Assembly: GCA_023262645.1 (NCBI GenBank)
Contig: JALRAA010000060.1
Location: 1-7,508, forward strand
DNA length: 7,508 nt
Direction of reading: 5' to 3'
Origin: Burkholderiaceae bacterium
GTDB lineage: Bacteria > Pseudomonadota > Gammaproteobacteria > Burkholderiales > Burkholderiaceae_C
The notes beneath the pieces are model-generated. The model searched no databases. It had not been told where the DNA came from and saw only the letters and a list, made by a program, of their open reading frames with translations. Numbering within the stretch: the first letter of the stretch is position 1; each line of letters opens with the position of its first letter. Both the position numbers and the translations under genes were made by a program. Positions 5,052 to 7,508 of this stretch are shown here, one piece after another.

Positions 5052-6095
5052 ATGGTGACGCTGGTTGTTGACTGTATGGGCGGTGACCACGGTCCCAAGG
5101 TCACTTTGCCAGCTTGCCGATTATTTTTAGACCGCAACCCCGACGCAAAACTCTTGCTGGTGGGTTTGGCGAAAGACCTGTCCCATTTTTCCCATGCCCG
5201 AGCTGCCGTGGTTGCGGCCAGCGAGGTTGTCGAAATGGACGACCCGGTTGAAGTGGCATTGCGCCGCAAAAAAGACTCTTCTATGCGCGTGGCCATCGAG
5301 CAAGTTCGCGATGGGCATGCCGATGCCGCAGTTTCTGCTGGTAACACCGGTGCATTGATGGCGATTGCCCGCTATGTGCTCAAAACCTTGGATGGCATCG
5401 ACCGTCCCGCCATTGCTGGACAAATGCCCAATGCCAAAGGCGGCGGTACCACCATGCTCGATTTGGGTGCCAATGTCGACTCCACGCCCGAGCATTTGCT
5501 GCAGTTCGCGTTGATGGGTTCAGCACTGCTGTCGGTGTTGACAGGCATCTCTAAGCCAAGCGTTGGTTTGTTGAATATTGGCGAAGAAGCCATTAAAGGT
5601 AACGAAAACATAAAAAAAACCAGCGAATTGTTGCGATCTGCTGCCAATTCCGGTGATTTGAATTTTTACGGGAATGTCGAAGGTAACGATATTTTCAAAG
5701 GCACCACGGACATTGTGGTGTGCGACGGATTCGTGGGCAACGTGGCGCTCAAAGCCAGTGAGGGCTTGGCAGCCATGATTTCTGAGTTTTTGAAAAAAAG
5801 CTTTTCTCGCAACATTTACACATTAATTGCAGGTATCGTCGCTTATCCAGCGTTATCTGGCTTCAAAAAGCTGGTGGATCACCGGCGCCACAACGGTGCA
5901 GCGTTGTTGGGTTTGCAGGGTTTGGTGTTCAAGAGCCACGGGTCTGCAGACGAATTGGCATTTTTGACCGCCTTGCAGCGGGCGTATGATGCAGCCGACC
6001 ACGATTTGTTGGCGCGTGTGCGGTCCCAATTGGCCCACGCAGCCCCTTTGCTGGCGGCCTCGCCGTCCTTGACCCACACCACAGACCCTGCATGA
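5052..6095 (+). CDS. plsX: Phosphate acyltransferase PlsX
   Basis: PlsX converts acyl-ACP and phosphate into acyl-phosphate, the acyl donor used by PlsY in the first step of phospholipid synthesis. It is a peripheral membrane enzyme. Typical signatures are VDCMGGDHGP at 6-15, VSAGNTGALMA at 94-104, LDLGANVD at 136-143, GLLNIGEEAIKGNE at 172-185, FYGNVEGNDI at 205-214, CDGFVGNVALK at 224-234 and the C-terminal RRHNGAALLGLQG at 278-290. The length of 347 is normal for the family. A purine-rich AAAGAA stretch ends 5 bases before the ATG and may serve as a weak Shine-Dalgarno. The last bases overlap fabH by ATGA, so translation of fabH is probably coupled. The section near 5575-5860 is more A/T-rich than its neighbours and holds A8 and A7 runs. 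The gene follows the rpmF terminator, and I found no convincing promoter in the gap. Confidence 0.97.
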   Translation: MVTLVVDCMGGDHGPKVTLPACRLFLDRNPDAKLLLVGLAKDLSHFSHARAAVVAASEVVEMDDPVEVALRRKKDSSMRVAIEQVRDGHADAAVSAGNTGALMAIARYVLKTLDGIDRPAIAGQMPNAKGGGTTMLDLGANVDSTPEHLLQFALMGSALLSVLTGISKPSVGLLNIGEEAIKGNENIKKTSELLRSAANSGDLNFYGNVEGNDIFKGTTDIVVCDGFVGNVALKASEGLAAMISEFLKKSFSRNIYTLIAGIVAYPALSGFKKLVDHRRHNGAALLGLQGLVFKSHGSADELAFLTALQRAYDAADHDLLARVRSQLAHAAPLLAASPSLTHTTDPA

Positions 6096-7093
6096 CCTTG
6101 TATTCCCGAATTGTTGGCACCGGCAGTTATCTGCCCCCGCGCCGGCTGAGCAATGCCGATTTGGTCGCTGAGTTGGCTGCCAAAGGCGTGGAAACCTCGG
6201 ACGAATGGATTGTCGAGCGCACCGGCATTGGCGCCCGGCATTTCGCGGCCGAAGGCGTGTTCAGCAGCGATTTGGCCTTCGAGGCCTGCAAGCAAGCCTT
6301 GTCAGCCGCGCAATTGGGCCCGCAAGACATCGATTTGGTGATCGTGGCCACCTCTACCCCTGACATGGTGTTTCCCTCTACCGCCTGCATCTTGCAGCAC
6401 AAACTGGCGCAACTCAGTCCAGCAGCGGTCGGCATCGCAGGTTCACCGGCCTTTGATGTGCAAGCCGTTTGCGCCGGATTCATTTATGCCTTGAGCGTGG
6501 CCGATGCCATGCTGCGGGCCGGCAATGCCAAGCGCGCATTGGTGGTGGGTGCCGAAGTGTTCTCGCGCCTGCTCGACTTCAACGACCGCACTACCTGTGT
6601 GCTGTTTGGCGATGGTGCGGGCGCGGTGGTCTTGGAAGCCTCTGCCGAGCCCGGTATTTTGGCCACAGACATCCATGCCGATGGCAAGCACGTGGGCTTG
6701 TTGTGCGTGCCCGGTCATGTGCAAGGCGGTGAAATTTTGGGCGACCCGGTGTTGAAAATGGACGGCCAAGGCGTGTTCAAACTGGCGGTGGGCGTGTTGG
6801 AAGAAACGGCCCGTGCGGTGCTTGCCAAAGCCGAACTGCAAGACACCGATGTGGATTGGTTGGTTCCCCACCAAGCCAATATCCGCATCATCCAAAGCAC
6901 CGCGAAAAAATTGAAATTGCCCATGGAAAAAGTCTTGTTGACGGTCGCCGAACACGGCAATACCTCGGCGGCTTCCATTCCCTTGGCCTTGGACAAAGGG
7001 GTTCGTGCGGGTCAGATCAAGCCCGGTCACCGGGTCATGCTCGAAGGCGTGGGTGGTGGTTTCGCCTGGGGCTCGGTTCTTTTGCGCTACTGA
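6092..7093 (+). CDS. fabH: Beta-ketoacyl-ACP synthase III
   Basis: FabH starts type II fatty-acid synthesis by condensing an acyl-CoA primer, usually acetyl-CoA, with malonyl-ACP to give acetoacetyl-ACP. The 333-residue protein shows the complete Cys-His-Asn triad: Cys127 in AVCAGF, His260 in VPHQANIRI and Asn290 in EHGNTSAASIP. The N-terminal GTGSYLPPRRLSNADL and DEWIVERTGI blocks, the CVLFGDGAGAVVL strand and the C-terminal GVGGGFAWGSVLLRY are all standard for FabH. A slightly longer loop (LSPAAVGIAGS) precedes the active-site Cys, where E. coli FabH is shorter. The start ATG overlaps the plsX stop by 4 bases and has no clear Shine-Dalgarno of its own, consistent with translational coupling. 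fabD follows after 9 bases. The usual short-chain primer preference is assumed and not readable here. Confidence 0.97.
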   Translation: MTLYSRIVGTGSYLPPRRLSNADLVAELAAKGVETSDEWIVERTGIGARHFAAEGVFSSDLAFEACKQALSAAQLGPQDIDLVIVATSTPDMVFPSTACILQHKLAQLSPAAVGIAGSPAFDVQAVCAGFIYALSVADAMLRAGNAKRALVVGAEVFSRLLDFNDRTTCVLFGDGAGAVVLEASAEPGILATDIHADGKHVGLLCVPGHVQGGEILGDPVLKMDGQGVFKLAVGVLEETARAVLAKAELQDTDVDWLVPHQANIRIIQSTAKKLKLPMEKVLLTVAEHGNTSAASIPLALDKGVRAGQIKPGHRVMLEGVGGGFAWGSVLLRY

Positions 7094-7102
7094 TATTTAC
7101 CT

Positions 7103-7508
7103 ATGACGACATTTGCTTTTGTGTTTCCCGGTCAAGGCTCGCAGTCGGTGGGCATGCTGGACGCGTGGAACGGCCACCCGGTGGTGGAAGCCACCCTAGA
7201 AGAGGCCAGCGAGGCACTCGGAGAAGACGTGGGTCAACTGATTCACGAAGGCCCCAAAGAAACCTTGGCGTTGACCACCAACACCCAGCCCGTGATGCTG
7301 GTGGCTGCCGTGGCCGCTTACCGTGTTTGGCTCGCTGAAGGTGGCACGCCACCGTCGTATGTGGCCGGACATTCGTTAGGCGAATATTCAGCATTGGTCG
7401 CCAGCGAGGTACTGAGCCTGACGCAAGCCGTGCCATTGGTGCGATTGCGCGCCGAAGCCATGCAAGACGCGGTGGCAGTCGGTGCGGGTGCCATGGCCGC
7501 TGTGTTGG
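7103..7508 (+). CDS. fabD: Malonyl-CoA:ACP transacylase, 3'-truncated by window edge
   Basis: FabD moves the malonyl group from malonyl-CoA to the acyl carrier protein, making the extender unit used by FabH and the elongating ketosynthases. The first 135 residues are present. They include the start FAFVFPGQGSQSVGM (oxyanion-side GQGSQ at 10-14), the TNTQP segment and the nucleophile elbow GHSLGEYSALVA with active-site Ser91, equivalent to Ser92 of E. coli FabD. The catalytic His, expected near residue 200, lies beyond the window. The ATG is 9 bases after the fabH stop; no strong Shine-Dalgarno is seen. The family length of about 310 residues means more than half of the gene is outside the window. 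By analogy with related genomes, fabG, acpP and fabF probably follow. Confidence 0.97.
   Translation, partial: MTTFAFVFPGQGSQSVGMLDAWNGHPVVEATLEEASEALGEDVGQLIHEGPKETLALTTNTQPVMLVAAVAAYRVWLAEGGTPPSYVAGHSLGEYSALVASEVLSLTQAVPLVRLRAEAMQDAVAVGAGAMAAVL

Noticed and set aside
5538..5543. Perfect TTGACA inside plsX as a possible -35
   Set aside because: No -10-like hexamer occurs 16-18 bases downstream, so it is likely coding sequence only.
5796..5805. AAAAGCTTTT palindrome
   Set aside because: It is a short, low-complexity match inside plsX coding sequence, with no second copy noticed.
6443..7030. Open frame of 195 codons on the minus strand
   Set aside because: It is antisense to fabH, which has its full catalytic triad; the His/Gln-rich translation looks like a shadow.

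Overview
The window looks like core chromosome of a betaproteobacterium of order Burkholderiales, most likely a Comamonadaceae-type organism. This is inferred from the gene order, the protein motifs and a moderate-GC codon style that uses much TTG for leucine. Ten protein genes fill almost the whole window. I see no RNA gene, mobile element, CRISPR array or phage-like segment, and no gene-free stretch longer than about 110 bases.

Left part (1-2731, + strand): a tightly packed run of four genes. It holds the 3' part of an RluC-type 23S rRNA pseudouridine synthase (cut by the window edge), a HAD phosphatase that overlaps it by 32 bases, a small Rieske [2Fe-2S] protein that overlaps the phosphatase gene by 8 bases, and a short-form membrane-anchored S49 (SppA-type) peptidase 2 bases further on. 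They were probably transcribed together.

Middle part (2739-4117, - strand): two genes convergent with sppA. A YceF-type Maf nucleotide pyrophosphatase comes first, and an RsmI-like (tetrapyrrole methylase fold) SAM-dependent methyltransferase follows 5 bases later. Only 7 bases separate this pair from sppA.

Right part (4144-7508, + strand): the classic yceD-rpmF-plsX-fabH-fabD cluster, which joins ribosome assembly (YceD, L32) to the start of phospholipid and fatty-acid synthesis (PlsX, FabH, FabD). A consensus TATAAT box lies upstream of rpmF and a good intrinsic terminator lies between rpmF and plsX. The r-protein genes and the lipid genes may therefore be partly separate transcription units. 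plsX and fabH overlap by ATGA, and fabD starts 9 bases after fabH and runs off the window.

I found no undescribed multi-gene system. The most distinctive raw signal is a run of 36 consecutive codons in sppA that all end in G or C, against a mixed background. It could mark a short recombined tract or an assembly chimera. Other points worth a second look are the orphan Rieske protein of unknown role, a possibly leaderless yceD, and the terminator that divides the rpmF-plsX cluster.
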